Source of the DNA: Tectiglobus sp965224045
Lineage (GTDB): Bacteria; Pseudomonadota; Alphaproteobacteria; Rhizobiales; Hyphomicrobiaceae
Reading direction: 5' to 3'
DNA length: 64,000 nucleotides
Assembly (NCBI GenBank): GCA_965224045.1
Contig: CBDCYD010000016.1
Location: 372,001-436,000 of the forward strand
Each line of letters begins with the position of its first letter. Within the stretch, counting starts at the first letter, position 1. The position numbers and the translations under genes are program-made. This document shows positions 43,278-52,515 of the stretch, piece by piece. The notes under the pieces are model-generated. The model did not search any database. It had not been told where the DNA came from and saw only the letters and a program-made list of their open reading frames with translations.

Positions 43278-43886
43278 TCAGTTCTGGGCAGGCTTGCTTG
43301 CCTCCTTGGCCTTGTCGATGGCCTGCTGAGTGGCTTCCTTTGCCTTTTCATACGCCTGGCCGGCGGACTCTTTCGCCTTTTCAATCGCCGGGCCGACCTT
43401 CTCCTTGGCCTTTTCGTAAGCTTCCTTGGTGGTTTCGGAGGTCTTGGCGGCCAGTTCCTTGGCGCGCTCGGTCACACCCTGGAGAAACGACTTCGGCGGG
43501 CGCGCACGCTTATACTCAGGCACCGCCTTAATCACGTCCTTGGTGGCACCCGGCAATGTGACGACAGTCTGGCCATTTTGTTGTTCGAACTGCAGTGCGC
43601 TGTAGCGCACACCGATGCGTTTCTCGCCAAGCCCGAGGAAGCCGCCGACACCGATGATCACGCCCTCGACCTGATTGTTCTCATCCAGGATAAGATCTTC
43701 AACGTCACCGAAAATCTTACCGTCTGCGCCGCGAACCTTGGCGTTGAGGAGCAGGTCTGCGGCCAGATACTGGTTCTGCTGCTGGGCCTTGTAGAATACG
43801 CCTTCCGGAATCTGGGCAAACGCATTCGCCGATGCGGCCACGAATGTGAACGCGGCCGCGACCAGGATGGTCAATTGTCTGATCAT
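43278..43886 (-). CDS. Secreted PRC-barrel protein with LEA-like repeat tail
   Basis: 202 aa. Signal peptide (LTILVAAAFTFVAASANAFAQ), PRC-barrel domain at about 45-115 (LLLNAKVRGADGKIFGDVEDLILDENNQVEGVIIGVGGFLGLGEKRIGV in outline), then a Lys/Glu/Ala tail of about 70 residues with 11-residue periodicity (TKEAYEKAKEK, IEKAKESAGQAYEKAKEA). Such tails are amphipathic, as in LEA and apolipophorin-like stress proteins. It probably acts in the periplasm or at the envelope under stress. Confidence 0.88.
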   Translation of the reverse strand: MIRQLTILVAAAFTFVAASANAFAQIPEGVFYKAQQQNQYLAADLLLNAKVRGADGKIFGDVEDLILDENNQVEGVIIGVGGFLGLGEKRIGVRYSALQFEQQNGQTVVTLPGATKDVIKAVPEYKRARPPKSFLQGVTERAKELAAKTSETTKEAYEKAKEKVGPAIEKAKESAGQAYEKAKEATQQAIDKAKEASKPAQN

Positions 43887-44225
43887 GATCGTCCTCTGCT
43901 TTCTCGTTTCCCACGAAGGAAACGCCGGCAGGCCGGCGCGGTGCCGAACGCACCCGTGCCAACCTTTGATGATGCCGATCTAGTGACCATCTTTGGCGAT
44001 GACAAGACCGTGAATTGACGAAGTTCGAGTACTGCATCGCAGGATCGTGAAAGACCGGCGTATTGTCGGCAAAATGCTTGAAATCCGCGATTTGTCACGG
44101 GGGCGGAGATGGTCTCGGGAGGGGCTCCACAGTATACTCTAAGGGCTGATTCTATGATGGCTCGACGCACGCCACGGCCCACTCGGCAGGCCGGCGCGTG
44201 AACCACAACGAGGGACGACGGCGCG
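43887..44225. promoter_or_regulatory. Region upstream of gyrA
   Basis: About 340 bp between divergent genes. A TATACT -10 candidate lies at 44133-44138 with no strong -35 at the right distance. No other gene recognised. Confidence 0.35.
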
Positions 44226-47042
44226 TTGGCTGATCACGACGATACAGATCCACCACAGGGTGAGGAGCCGTCCGACATTCGGGGCATATCGATTGCGGAC
44301 GAAATGAAGCGCTCCTACCTCGATTACGCCATGAGCGTGATCGTGAGCCGCGCGCTGCCGGATGTGTGCGACGGCTTGAAACCCGTGCATCGACGGATTC
44401 TTTACGCGATGTACGAGGCGGCCAACCGACACGATCGGCCGTATCGGAAGTCGGCGAAGACCGTCGGTGAAGTGATGGGTAACTACCATCCACACGGCGA
44501 CAGCGCGATTTATGATGCACTGGTCAGGATGGCGCAGGATTTTTCGCTGCGCGTGCCACTGGTCGATGGCCAGGGCAACTTCGGTTCTGTCGACGGCGAC
44601 CCGCCGGCGGCAATGCGTTACACCGAAAGCCGGCTCGCCAAGGTGTCGCAATACCTGCTCGACGATCTGGAAAAGGATACGGTCGATTTCCAGGAGAGTT
44701 ACGACGGCTCGATGTCCGAGCCGACGCAGCTGCCGGCAAAGTTTCCCAACCTACTGGTCAATGGTGCCGGTGGCATCGCAGTCGGCATGGCAACCAACAT
44801 CCCGCCACATAATCTCGGCGAGGTGATCGACGCGTGTATTGCATACTACGAGGACCCGGAAATTACGATCGAGCGGTTGTGCGAGATCGTGCAAGGGCCG
44901 GACTTTCCGACGGGGGCCACCATCCTCGGACGGGGCGGCATTCTCAACGCCTACTACAAGGGGCGCGGGTCGATCGTGATGCGCTCCAAGGTCGATGTCG
45001 AGGAAATCCGAAAGGACCGCTACGCGCTGGTCGTGACGGCCATTCCCTATCAGGTCAACAAGCGTGTGTTGATCGAACGGATTGCCGAACTCGCGCGTGA
45101 CAAGCGCATCGAAGGCATTGCCGATATCTGGGATGAATCGAACCGCGACGGCATGCGGATCGTGATCGAGCTCAAGCGCGATGCGGTCGCCGACGTGATC
45201 CTGAACCAGCTGTGGCGCTATTCCGATCTGCAGACGTCGTTCGGTGCCAACATGCTGGCGCTCAACGGCGGCAGGCCGGAGCAGATGACGCTACGCGACA
45301 TGATCGTCGCGTTCTGCCAGTTCCGAGAGGTCGTGGTCAGCCGTCGCATCAAGTTCCTGCTGCGCAAGGCGAGGGAACGCGCCCACCTTCTCGTCGGGCT
45401 GGCGATTGCGGTCGCGAACATCGACGAGGTGATCAGCCTCATCCGCCGGGCCCCGACGCCGGCGGAGGCACGCGACCAACTGATGGCGCGGGATTGGCCG
45501 GCAAAAGACATCGCGCCGATGGTGGAGTTGATCGCAGACCCGCGCCACCGGCTGAGTGCAGATGGTACCGTGCGGCTCAGTCACGAGCAGGCGCAAGGTA
45601 TTCTCGATCTCAGGCTGCAGCGGCTGACGGCCCTCGGGCGAGATGAAATCGGCGAGGATCTCAAGAAGCTTGCCGGCGAGATCAAGGACTATCTTGAGAC
45701 GCTGTCCAGCCGGCGCAGGATCATCGATGTGATCACCGGTGAACTGGTCGCCATTCGCGATGAATTTGCAACGCCGCGCCAGACGGAGATTATCGATGCG
45801 GTCGGTGAATTCGACGACGAAGACCTGATTCAGCGCGAAGACGTGGTGGTCACGGTCACGCACCGTGGTTACATCAAGCGGGTGCCACTGGCGACCTATC
45901 GCGCGCAGCGGCGTGGCGGGAAGGGGCGTTCCGGACTGACGACGCGTGATGAAGATTTCGTCACGCAGATCTTTATCGCATCGACGCATACACCGGTGCT
46001 GTTCTTTTCCTCGCGCGGGATGTGTTACCGCATGAAGGTGTGGCGTTTGCCGGCGGCCAATCCGCAATCGGTCGGCAAGGCGTTGATCAATCTTTTGCCG
46101 CTGGAGCAGGATGAGGTCATCACGACGATCCTGCCGCTGCCGGAAGATGCCGAGACGTGGGGTTCGCTGGAATTGATGTTTGCGACGCGCTCCGGCGGTG
46201 TGCGGCGGAACAGTCTCGGCGATTTTGAGAATATCAACCGCAACGGCAAGATCGCGATGAAGCTCGACGATGACGATCAGATCGTCAACGTCGCGATCTG
46301 CACGCCGCACGACGACGTCCTTTTGACGACGTCGGGAGGCCAGTGCATTCGCTTTGCGGTGGGTGATGTTCGCGTCTTCAAGGGACGTGATTCGACCGGC
46401 GTGCGCGGCATTCGTCTCGACGGTGATGATCGCGTGATCTCGATGGCGATCCTGACCCACGTCGATGCCGCGCCTGCGGAAAGAGCCGCCTATCTCAAGC
46501 AGGCGGCAGCGCTGCGCCGGGCGCAGAACGGAGATGATGCGGATGACGTCGGCGAGGTCGAACTCGATCCCGAGGACGAGGTCGGCGATGGTGAGATCAC
46601 ATCGGAGCGTTTCGCTGAGCTGTCGGCCAAGGAGCAGTTCATTCTGACGTTGTCGGACCGCGGCTACGGCAAGCGCAGTTCGGCCTATGAGTATCGTGTT
46701 TCGGGGCGCGGCGGCAAAGGCATTGCCGCGATGGTGACTAACGAGCGTAACGGCCGGATCGCGGCGGCATTTCCGATCGAGGAAGGCGACCAGATCATTC
46801 TGGTGACCAACGGTGGCCAGCTCATTCGCTGTCCGGTGCATGATGTGCGGATCGCCTCGCGCAATACGCAAGGGGTCCGAATCTTCCGAACCGGCGAGGA
46901 TGAGCATGTTGTTTCCGTGGAGCGTATCCCGGAAGACGCCGCCGAGGATGATGATGAAGAAGGCAATGGCGGCGATGGAACCGATGACACCACCAACGGG
47001 GATGATGGTGGCGGGGCGCCGGACGACGGCAGCGAGGCTTAG
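44226..47042 (+). CDS. gyrA: DNA gyrase subunit A
   Basis: 938 aa, starting at TTG 44226; no better start is in frame ahead of the conserved ISIADEMKRSYLDYAMSVIV. Type IIA topoisomerase breakage subunit: active-site Tyr132 in AAMRYTES. The quinolone-pocket segment HPHGDSAIYDALV has Ser93 and Asp97 (E. coli 83 and 87), the sensitive-type residues. The GyrA box QRRGGKGRSG is present in the C-terminal DNA-wrapping domain. The chain ends in an acidic Asp/Glu/Gly-rich tail of about 35 residues. An acidic insertion (GDDADDVGEVELDPEDEVGDGE in outline, about 770-795) also occurs within the wrapping domain. Confidence 0.97.
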   Translation: MADHDDTDPPQGEEPSDIRGISIADEMKRSYLDYAMSVIVSRALPDVCDGLKPVHRRILYAMYEAANRHDRPYRKSAKTVGEVMGNYHPHGDSAIYDALVRMAQDFSLRVPLVDGQGNFGSVDGDPPAAMRYTESRLAKVSQYLLDDLEKDTVDFQESYDGSMSEPTQLPAKFPNLLVNGAGGIAVGMATNIPPHNLGEVIDACIAYYEDPEITIERLCEIVQGPDFPTGATILGRGGILNAYYKGRGSIVMRSKVDVEEIRKDRYALVVTAIPYQVNKRVLIERIAELARDKRIEGIADIWDESNRDGMRIVIELKRDAVADVILNQLWRYSDLQTSFGANMLALNGGRPEQMTLRDMIVAFCQFREVVVSRRIKFLLRKARERAHLLVGLAIAVANIDEVISLIRRAPTPAEARDQLMARDWPAKDIAPMVELIADPRHRLSADGTVRLSHEQAQGILDLRLQRLTALGRDEIGEDLKKLAGEIKDYLETLSSRRRIIDVITGELVAIRDEFATPRQTEIIDAVGEFDDEDLIQREDVVVTVTHRGYIKRVPLATYRAQRRGGKGRSGLTTRDEDFVTQIFIASTHTPVLFFSSRGMCYRMKVWRLPAANPQSVGKALINLLPLEQDEVITTILPLPEDAETWGSLELMFATRSGGVRRNSLGDFENINRNGKIAMKLDDDDQIVNVAICTPHDDVLLTTSGGQCIRFAVGDVRVFKGRDSTGVRGIRLDGDDRVISMAILTHVDAAPAERAAYLKQAAALRRAQNGDDADDVGEVELDPEDEVGDGEITSERFAELSAKEQFILTLSDRGYGKRSSAYEYRVSGRGGKGIAAMVTNERNGRIAAAFPIEEGDQIILVTNGGQLIRCPVHDVRIASRNTQGVRIFRTGEDEHVVSVERIPEDAAEDDDEEGNGGDGTDDTTNGDDGGGAPDDGSEA

Positions 47043-47242
47043 CACGTGATGCGTGAGCATTTGTCGGGCGACATTGATCGCAGCCCGGTGATTTGCCTGC
47101 CAGATTGTTTGCAGCGAACGCATCGACCTTGCATGTCAGCCACTCTCATGAGCCGGGCCATGTTGCGTTTTGCAGACCGGTTCCAAATTGATTGATGGTG
47201 CTCTAGACTCTTTGCCGCGCAACGCAAACCGATAGGTGGCCG

Positions 47243-47737
47243 ATGTCGCTCATAGGATTTTACTCGGGGTCGTTCGACCCGATTACGCTTGGCCACACCG
47301 ACGTCATCGCACGTGCCCTGACGATCGTCGATGAACTGGTGATCGGGGTAGGTGTGCACGACGGCAAGTCGCCGATGTTCACGGCCGATGAGCGGATCGC
47401 GATGATCGAATCGGATTGCGGTGACCTTGCGACCAAGCATGGTACGGAGATCCGCGTCGTAACCTTCGACAATCTCGCCGTCGAAGCGGCACGCGCGCAA
47501 GGTGCAAGCCTTATCGTGCGCGGCCTCAGGGACGGTACGGACTTCGACTATGAAATGCAGATGGCCGGCATGAACGGCGAGATGGCACCGCAGATCCAGA
47601 CCGTGTTCCTGGCCGCCTCACCGGCGATGCGCCATATCGCGGCAAACCTCGTACGCCAGATTGCCAAAATGGATGGCGACGTCTCACACTTCGTGTCGGA
47701 AAACGTCGCAGCGCAGCTCAAAGCCAAGACTGCGTAG
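47243..47737 (+). CDS. coaD: Pantetheine-phosphate adenylyltransferase
   Basis: 164 aa. Fourth step of CoA synthesis: 4'-phosphopantetheine + ATP to dephospho-CoA. The nucleotidyltransferase motif GSFDPITLGHTDVI (T/HxGH, His18) and the distal LIVRGLRDGTDFDYEMQM are present; a typical ISSTxVR-type end is replaced by the family variant MRHIAANLVRQIA. Start ATG 47243; standard length. Confidence 0.96.
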   Translation: MSLIGFYSGSFDPITLGHTDVIARALTIVDELVIGVGVHDGKSPMFTADERIAMIESDCGDLATKHGTEIRVVTFDNLAVEAARAQGASLIVRGLRDGTDFDYEMQMAGMNGEMAPQIQTVFLAASPAMRHIAANLVRQIAKMDGDVSHFVSENVAAQLKAKTA

Positions 47738-47890
47738 TCCAACCCCTGCGGCGCAATGTGGAGGCCTGTTCCCGGTCGATGCGCGGCAACCGGACTGCCT
47801 TCCCAAGATTGCCGCGGCGCCAGAATGCGGCCATAAGGATGCAGTCTTAAGGCGGTTCGAACCTGAGTAGAGCTTTTGAGGAGATCCGTT

Positions 47891-48424
47891 GTGAACCTGT
47901 TGCGCACGATCACGCTTGTTGTTGCAGCTCTGCTGCTCGGATTGCCGGCCAAGGCGGCAGAGCCGGAAAATACGCTCGTCATGCGCCTGACGACCGGCGA
48001 GATCCGCATCGAACTGCTGCCGCAACTTGCGCCCAACCACGTCGCACGGGTCAAGAAGCTGGCGCGCGAAAAGTTCTACGACGGCATAATCTTCCACCGC
48101 GTCATTCCGAACTTCATGGCGCAGTCCGGTGACCCCGACGGCACCGGGCGTGGCGGTTCACGCTACGAGGACCTCAAGGCCGAGTTCACCGGCTACGTTT
48201 ACAAGCGCGGCACGGTTGGTGCGGCGCGGACCAGCAATCCGAATTCAGCCAACAGCCAGTTCTTTATCTGCTTCGACGATGGGTGCCGTCATCTGACCGG
48301 ACAGTACACTGTGTGGGGACAGGTGATCGCCGGCATGGAGAACGTCGACAAGGTCACGCCGGGTCAACCGCCGGCCAACCCCGATCGTATCGTCGAGGCG
48401 TACATTCTCGCGGACAAGCCTTGA
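47891..48424 (+). CDS. Exported cyclophilin-type peptidyl-prolyl isomerase
   Basis: 177 aa starting at GTG 47891, 6 bp after GAGGAG; this gives a signal peptide (LLRTITLVVAALLLGLPAKA). Cyclophilin core: FHRVIPNFMAQSGDPDGTGRGG (catalytic Arg, Phe, Met, Gln) and ANSQFFICFDDG. It acts on periplasmic proteins. It is followed by a cytoplasmic paralogue. Confidence 0.92.
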   Translation: MNLLRTITLVVAALLLGLPAKAAEPENTLVMRLTTGEIRIELLPQLAPNHVARVKKLAREKFYDGIIFHRVIPNFMAQSGDPDGTGRGGSRYEDLKAEFTGYVYKRGTVGAARTSNPNSANSQFFICFDDGCRHLTGQYTVWGQVIAGMENVDKVTPGQPPANPDRIVEAYILADKP

Positions 48425-48480
48425 GCTGGTCGCAACGCCTTTAACTTTCCAATCCTACATCAATAGCGGAGCCGCTCTAC

Positions 48481-48957
48481 ATGGCCGATATCAAAGACCC
48501 TGAAAACACGCTGATCCTGGAGACGACCAAAGGAACGGTCGTGATCGAGATGCGGCCCGATCTTGCGCCACAGCACGTTGCACGCATCAAACAGCTCGCG
48601 CGTGAGAAGTTCTACGACGGGATCGTGTTTCACCGGGTGATCGATGGTTTCATGGCGCAGACCGGCTGTCCGCACGGCACCGGTACGGGGGGATCCGAGC
48701 ATCCAAACCTGGCGGCAGAGTTCAGCGCCGAACCGCACGTGCGTGGCGTATGCTCCATGGCGCGGGCGGCCAACCCCGATTCCGCCAACAGCCAGTTCTT
48801 CATATGCTTTGACGATGCAACCTTCCTCGACAACCAGTACACGGCATGGGGCAAGGTGGTCGAAGGCATGGACAATGTCGACCAGATCAAGCGTGGCGAA
48901 CCTGTGCGTGAGCCGGACAGCATCGTGAGCATGCGCGTGGCAGCGGACGCAGCTTGA
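48481..48957 (+). CDS. ppiB: Cytoplasmic cyclophilin-type peptidyl-prolyl isomerase
   Basis: 158 aa, no signal peptide. FHRVIDGFMAQTGCPHGTGTGG and ANSQFFICFDDATFLDNQYTAWG show the intact cyclophilin active site. It lies 56 bp downstream of the exported paralogue, with which it shares about half of its sequence by eye. Precedes queA-tgt as in other Hyphomicrobiales. Confidence 0.93.
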   Translation: MADIKDPENTLILETTKGTVVIEMRPDLAPQHVARIKQLAREKFYDGIVFHRVIDGFMAQTGCPHGTGTGGSEHPNLAAEFSAEPHVRGVCSMARAANPDSANSQFFICFDDATFLDNQYTAWGKVVEGMDNVDQIKRGEPVREPDSIVSMRVAADAA

Positions 48958-48991
48958 TCGCGGACCGCTAAATCAGCTTCGGTTGGACGGC

Positions 48992-50071
48992 ATGCGCACC
49001 GACCAGTTTGATTTCGATCTGCCTGACGAACTCATTGCACTGAGACCGGCCGAGCCGCGCGATGGTGCGCGGCTGTTGGTGGTCAGTCCGGATGGCGTGC
49101 GTGACCGATCGGTCGCGGATCTGGCCGGGGAGCTTCGGCCCGGTGATGTGCTGGTCCTCAATGATACGCGCGTGCTGCCCGCCGCGCTCGAGGGTGTCCG
49201 GGTGCGCGGCGTGGCCCAGGCGCGCATCGCGGTCAACCTGCACAAACGCGTCGATGGGGAGCGCTGGCTTGCGTTCGCACGGCCGGCGCGCAAACTGGAG
49301 GTTGGCGACCGTTTGCGGTTCGGTGATGGGAATTCGGCCTGCCTGATGGGGGCGCTCGATGCAACGGTCAGTGCAAAATCGGCCGGTGGCGAGGTGGAAC
49401 TTGCGTTCGATTTGACAGGCCCGGTGCTCGATGCCGCCATTGCCGGCGTCGGGGTGATGCCGCTGCCACCTTACATTGCCGCGCGGCGCGCCGCCGATGC
49501 CGATGATATGGGTGACTATCAGACGGTCTATGCGCGCCACGACGGTGCCGTGGCGGCACCGACGGCGGGGCTGCACTTTACGGACCGCGTATTTTCGGCG
49601 CTCGGTCAACGCGGGATCTCGACGGCGTTTTTGACGCTCCACGTCGGCGCCGGCACGTTCCTGCCGGTCAAGACGGAGGATGTTGCCGCGCACCGCATGC
49701 ATGCCGAGTGGGGCGAAATCACCGCCGAGGTGGCCGGGCGGCTCAATGCAGTACGCCGCCAAGGCGGACGCGTCATCGCCGTCGGCACGACGGTGACGCG
49801 CCTGCTGGAGACGGCAGTGGGCGATGACGGGACGATCCGGCCGTTTTGCGGCGAGACGGACATCTATATTACACCGGGGCACCGGTTTCGGGCCATTGAT
49901 GGTTTGATGACCAATTTTCACCTGCCGCGGTCGACCTTGTTGATGTTGGTGTCGGCGTTCGCCGGGCGCAAACGCATGCTGGCTGCCTACCGTCATGCCG
50001 TTGCCGCGGGCTATCGGTTCTATTCCTACGGCGATGCAAGTCTGCTATGGCCGGCGGACGATGACCTCTGA
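48992..50071 (+). CDS. queA: S-adenosylmethionine:tRNA ribosyltransferase-isomerase
   Basis: 359 aa from ATG 48992 (MRTDQFDFDLPDELIALRP); a TTG nine bases upstream is also in frame. It transfers the ribosyl part of SAM to preQ1-modified tRNA, giving epoxyqueuosine. Landmarks are LVLNDTRVLPA, DYQTVYARHDGAVAAPTAGLHFT and TNFHLPRSTLLMLVSAFAG. Its 3' end overlaps tgt by 11 bp. Confidence 0.96.
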   Translation: MRTDQFDFDLPDELIALRPAEPRDGARLLVVSPDGVRDRSVADLAGELRPGDVLVLNDTRVLPAALEGVRVRGVAQARIAVNLHKRVDGERWLAFARPARKLEVGDRLRFGDGNSACLMGALDATVSAKSAGGEVELAFDLTGPVLDAAIAGVGVMPLPPYIAARRAADADDMGDYQTVYARHDGAVAAPTAGLHFTDRVFSALGQRGISTAFLTLHVGAGTFLPVKTEDVAAHRMHAEWGEITAEVAGRLNAVRRQGGRVIAVGTTVTRLLETAVGDDGTIRPFCGETDIYITPGHRFRAIDGLMTNFHLPRSTLLMLVSAFAGRKRMLAAYRHAVAAGYRFYSYGDASLLWPADDDL

Positions 50072-51209
50072 GCAGTTTTCATTTTCGATCGATGCACGTT
50101 GCGGTGCGGCACGCAGGGGCGCGATTGCGACGCCGCGCGGGTTGGTCCGGACGCCGGCGTTCATGCCGGTTGGAACTGCGGCCACGGTTAAGGCCGTCTA
50201 TTCCGACCAGGTGCGCGCGGCAGGTGCCGACATCATTCTGGGCAATACCTATCACCTGATGCTGCGGCCGGGGGCCGAGCGCGTGGCGCGGCTCGGCGGG
50301 CTGCATCGGTTCATGCGCTGGGATGGCCCGATCCTGACCGACAGCGGCGGATTCCAGGTCATGTCGCTCGCCAACCTGCGCAAGGTGACGGACGACGGCG
50401 TGACCTTCCAAAGCCACCTCGACGGCTCGCGGCATGAACTCACGCCGGAGCGCGCGGTCGAGATCCAGTGCCTGCTCGGCGCCGACATTCAGATGCAACT
50501 CGATGAATGCCTGGCGCTGCCGGCCGATTTCGTCGAAGTCGAGCGGGCGATGGAGTTGTCGTTGCGCTGGGCCGAGCGATCGCAGGCGGCGTTTGCGGCC
50601 AAGCAGCGCCGGGGCGGTGCCGGGGCGGGCCAGGCGTTGTTTGCCATCGTTCAGGGCGGCACGGAGCCGGCACTGCGACGGCGTTCGGCCGAGGCGCTGG
50701 TGGCGCTCGGGTTTCCGGGCTATGCGATCGGCGGGCTGGCGGTCGGCGAAGGCCACGATGCGATGCTTGCAACACTCGATTCGACGGTGCCCTATCTGCC
50801 ATACGACAAACCGCGCTACCTGATGGGCGTTGGCACACCGGTCGACCTGATGGAGGCGGTGGCGCGCGGCATCGATATGTTTGACTGCGTGATGCCGACA
50901 CGGTCGGGCAGGCATGGCCAGGCGTTTACCTGGGCCGGCAAAGTCAATCTCAAGAATGCAAAGCATGCAGATGACCCGCGTCCGCTCGACGCGCAAAGCG
51001 CCTGCCCGGCGGCGCGCGATTATTCACGTGCCTACCTCCACCATCTGCATCGCTCGGGGGAGTATCTCGGCGCGATGCTGACCTCGTGGGCGAACACGTG
51101 GTTTTATCAGGAGTTGATGACGGCGATGCGCGCGGCGATCAGCGAGGATCGATTGCAGGCTTTCATAAGCGCACACAAACCGCGCCTCAATCAGCCGGCG
51201 CCAGACTGA
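50061..51209 (+). CDS. tgt: tRNA-guanine transglycosylase (queuine/preQ1 tRNA-ribosyltransferase)
   Basis: 382 aa from ATG 50061, within the end of queA. It exchanges G34 of GUN-anticodon tRNAs for preQ1. The catalytic Asp is in TDSGGFQVMSLA, the second in MFDCVMPTRSGRHG. A typical CxCxxC-H zinc site would lie near AQSACPAARDYSRAYLHHL; here the segment before it reads DDPRPLDAQSACPA, so two of the usual three cysteines are absent, a variant I note without judging activity. QueA and Tgt act in sequence. Confidence 0.95.
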   Translation: MTSEQFSFSIDARCGAARRGAIATPRGLVRTPAFMPVGTAATVKAVYSDQVRAAGADIILGNTYHLMLRPGAERVARLGGLHRFMRWDGPILTDSGGFQVMSLANLRKVTDDGVTFQSHLDGSRHELTPERAVEIQCLLGADIQMQLDECLALPADFVEVERAMELSLRWAERSQAAFAAKQRRGGAGAGQALFAIVQGGTEPALRRRSAEALVALGFPGYAIGGLAVGEGHDAMLATLDSTVPYLPYDKPRYLMGVGTPVDLMEAVARGIDMFDCVMPTRSGRHGQAFTWAGKVNLKNAKHADDPRPLDAQSACPAARDYSRAYLHHLHRSGEYLGAMLTSWANTWFYQELMTAMRAAISEDRLQAFISAHKPRLNQPAPD

Positions 51210-51407
51210 GTGCCGGGCGTGCGCCGCCCTGCCGGCAAGCCCTTCCGCGCAGTTGGGCCGCGCAGTCGGGCCGGCGGTCGCAACCGCCATCGGGCAAGAT
51301 GAAGCGCTCGTGCACGGGCTTGCAAACGGCCTCGTACATGGAAAAGTTCCGGAGCGTCTTGACCGCGGGGGCCGGCGTCCGTAAGTTCCGCCGTCTCAGG
51401 CGGGTGA

Positions 51408-51482
51408 GGGCACGTAGCTCAGCGGTAGAGCATCCGACTTTTAATCGGACGGTCCTAGGTTCGATCCCTAGCGTGCCCACCA
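51408..51482 (+). tRNA. tRNA-Lys (anticodon UUU)
   Basis: 75 nt including encoded CCA. Acceptor GGGCACG pairs with CGTGCCC; D arm GCTCAGCGGTAGAGC; anticodon stem TCCGA/TCGGA around CTTTTAA; T arm CCTAGGTTCGATCCCTAG-like with TTCGATC. A canonical cloverleaf. It marks the change from core genes to the accessory region on its right. Confidence 0.97.
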
Positions 51483-52047
51483 TATTGTTCAATGACTTAG
51501 TTGGTTTTGGCCCTCGCACCCCAAAATCGCGTAGGTAGCGTATAGGTAGCACTTTTTGCTGCGCTTTGTTGTTCCCGTACGAGCTGTTGTTGCAGGTTCG
51601 GTATCGAGCTTGGCCACATCAATCGCTAGCAGATCGTTCGTGCCTCGCGCAGTGGCGGAGCACAAGAGGGCCTGAGAGACCACCTGCATGGGCTGTTCAA
51701 CGAGAACGGGGCACTCGAGTTTCAAAACTCCACCAGTTGGGTTCCGGATCGTCACGGGCTCCTCGCATCGACGCCCCGAGTGTCGATGATAGAGTAGGGA
51801 ACCATGAGCCGGACGAGCATGAGACGCTGATATTGTCGTACGCCTGGCAACATGGTTCCTGCTTCATCATCGTTGCCTTCCAGTGGCATACGATGAGCCC
51901 GGAAATCTCTCTTAGGCAATCAGATCAATTTGTCCGATCAGTGCTGACGGGGACAGCGCGCATGACAGCCTGCCCGAAGCGGCATTGGCCCGAAGTGGAG
52001 CGGCTCAACAGCTTGATGTCCTTGCCGCCGGCCGGGTGAATTGCATA

Positions 52048-52139
52048 GATCATCGTGCCTTAAGCTGGAACCGCTGTCGCGGCTCCAACATTAGGCACAA
52101 AGATGATCGCCTCCAAAGAATCGAGCAACTTTCTGCTTT
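52048..52139 (+). repeat. Dispersed palindromic repeat, copy B
   Basis: Palindromic half: GTGCCTTAAGCTGGAACCGC (52055-52074) with GCGGCTCCAACATTAGGCAC (52079-52098). Tail: AGATGATCGCCTCC, then GAGCAACTTTCTGCTTT. Same orientation as copy A, opposite to C. Confidence 0.8.
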
Positions 52140-52475
52140 CATTCGGAATCGCTCCAATTGCGGATGAATGCAGGTTGCTCCAGCGTTTACGCAAAGGCAT
52201 ATAATCTTCTTGCTGATGATATCACGTGGGCGAACCATTCACTGCAATAGTGATCCCGGGACCATCGGTGGATTGCTGTACGATGGAAGAGACATTGTAT
52301 CGGCGGTTGAGATCGTGCAGATTTCAGGGTCTCGGTCGCCGAGGAATTGCACTGCGCCTGCAAAATTAGACTTAAAGTTACGTCCGGTAGACGTTGCGAA
52401 AACGGTCCAGGCGACGAGATGGCTCAACATTGCCATTGCAAATGTGTTGGCCACACCCAGCACACGCAAACCTAA

Positions 52476-52492
52476 GGTCACGTTCTGTGACC
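52476..52492. promoter_or_regulatory. Palindrome in the leader of the binding-protein gene
   Basis: GGTCAC (52476-52481) and GTGACC (52487-52492) form a perfect inverted repeat with a 5-base spacer, 23 bp before the ATG and just ahead of the ribosome site GGAGGAG. Candidate operator, or a small hairpin affecting translation. Confidence 0.45.
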
Positions 52493-52515
52493 CCAAAATG
52501 ATATGGAGGAGACAT

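Larger units (their letters stand above)
51483..52515. other. Long spacer between tRNA-Lys and the binding-protein gene
   Basis: About 1 kb with no convincing gene. A minus-strand frame 51489-51755 and a plus-strand frame 51566-52039 resemble nothing I know; no integrase is recognisable. Contains dispersed repeat copy B and the leader palindrome of the next gene. Confidence 0.45.

Noticed and set aside
45291..47123. 610-aa open frame antisense to gyrA
   Set aside because: Exact shadow of a strongly conserved gene, no recognisable domain, no ribosome site.
51483..52039. Integrase gene next to tRNA-Lys
   Set aside because: The frames at 51489-51755 and 51566-52039 show no tyrosine-recombinase motifs.
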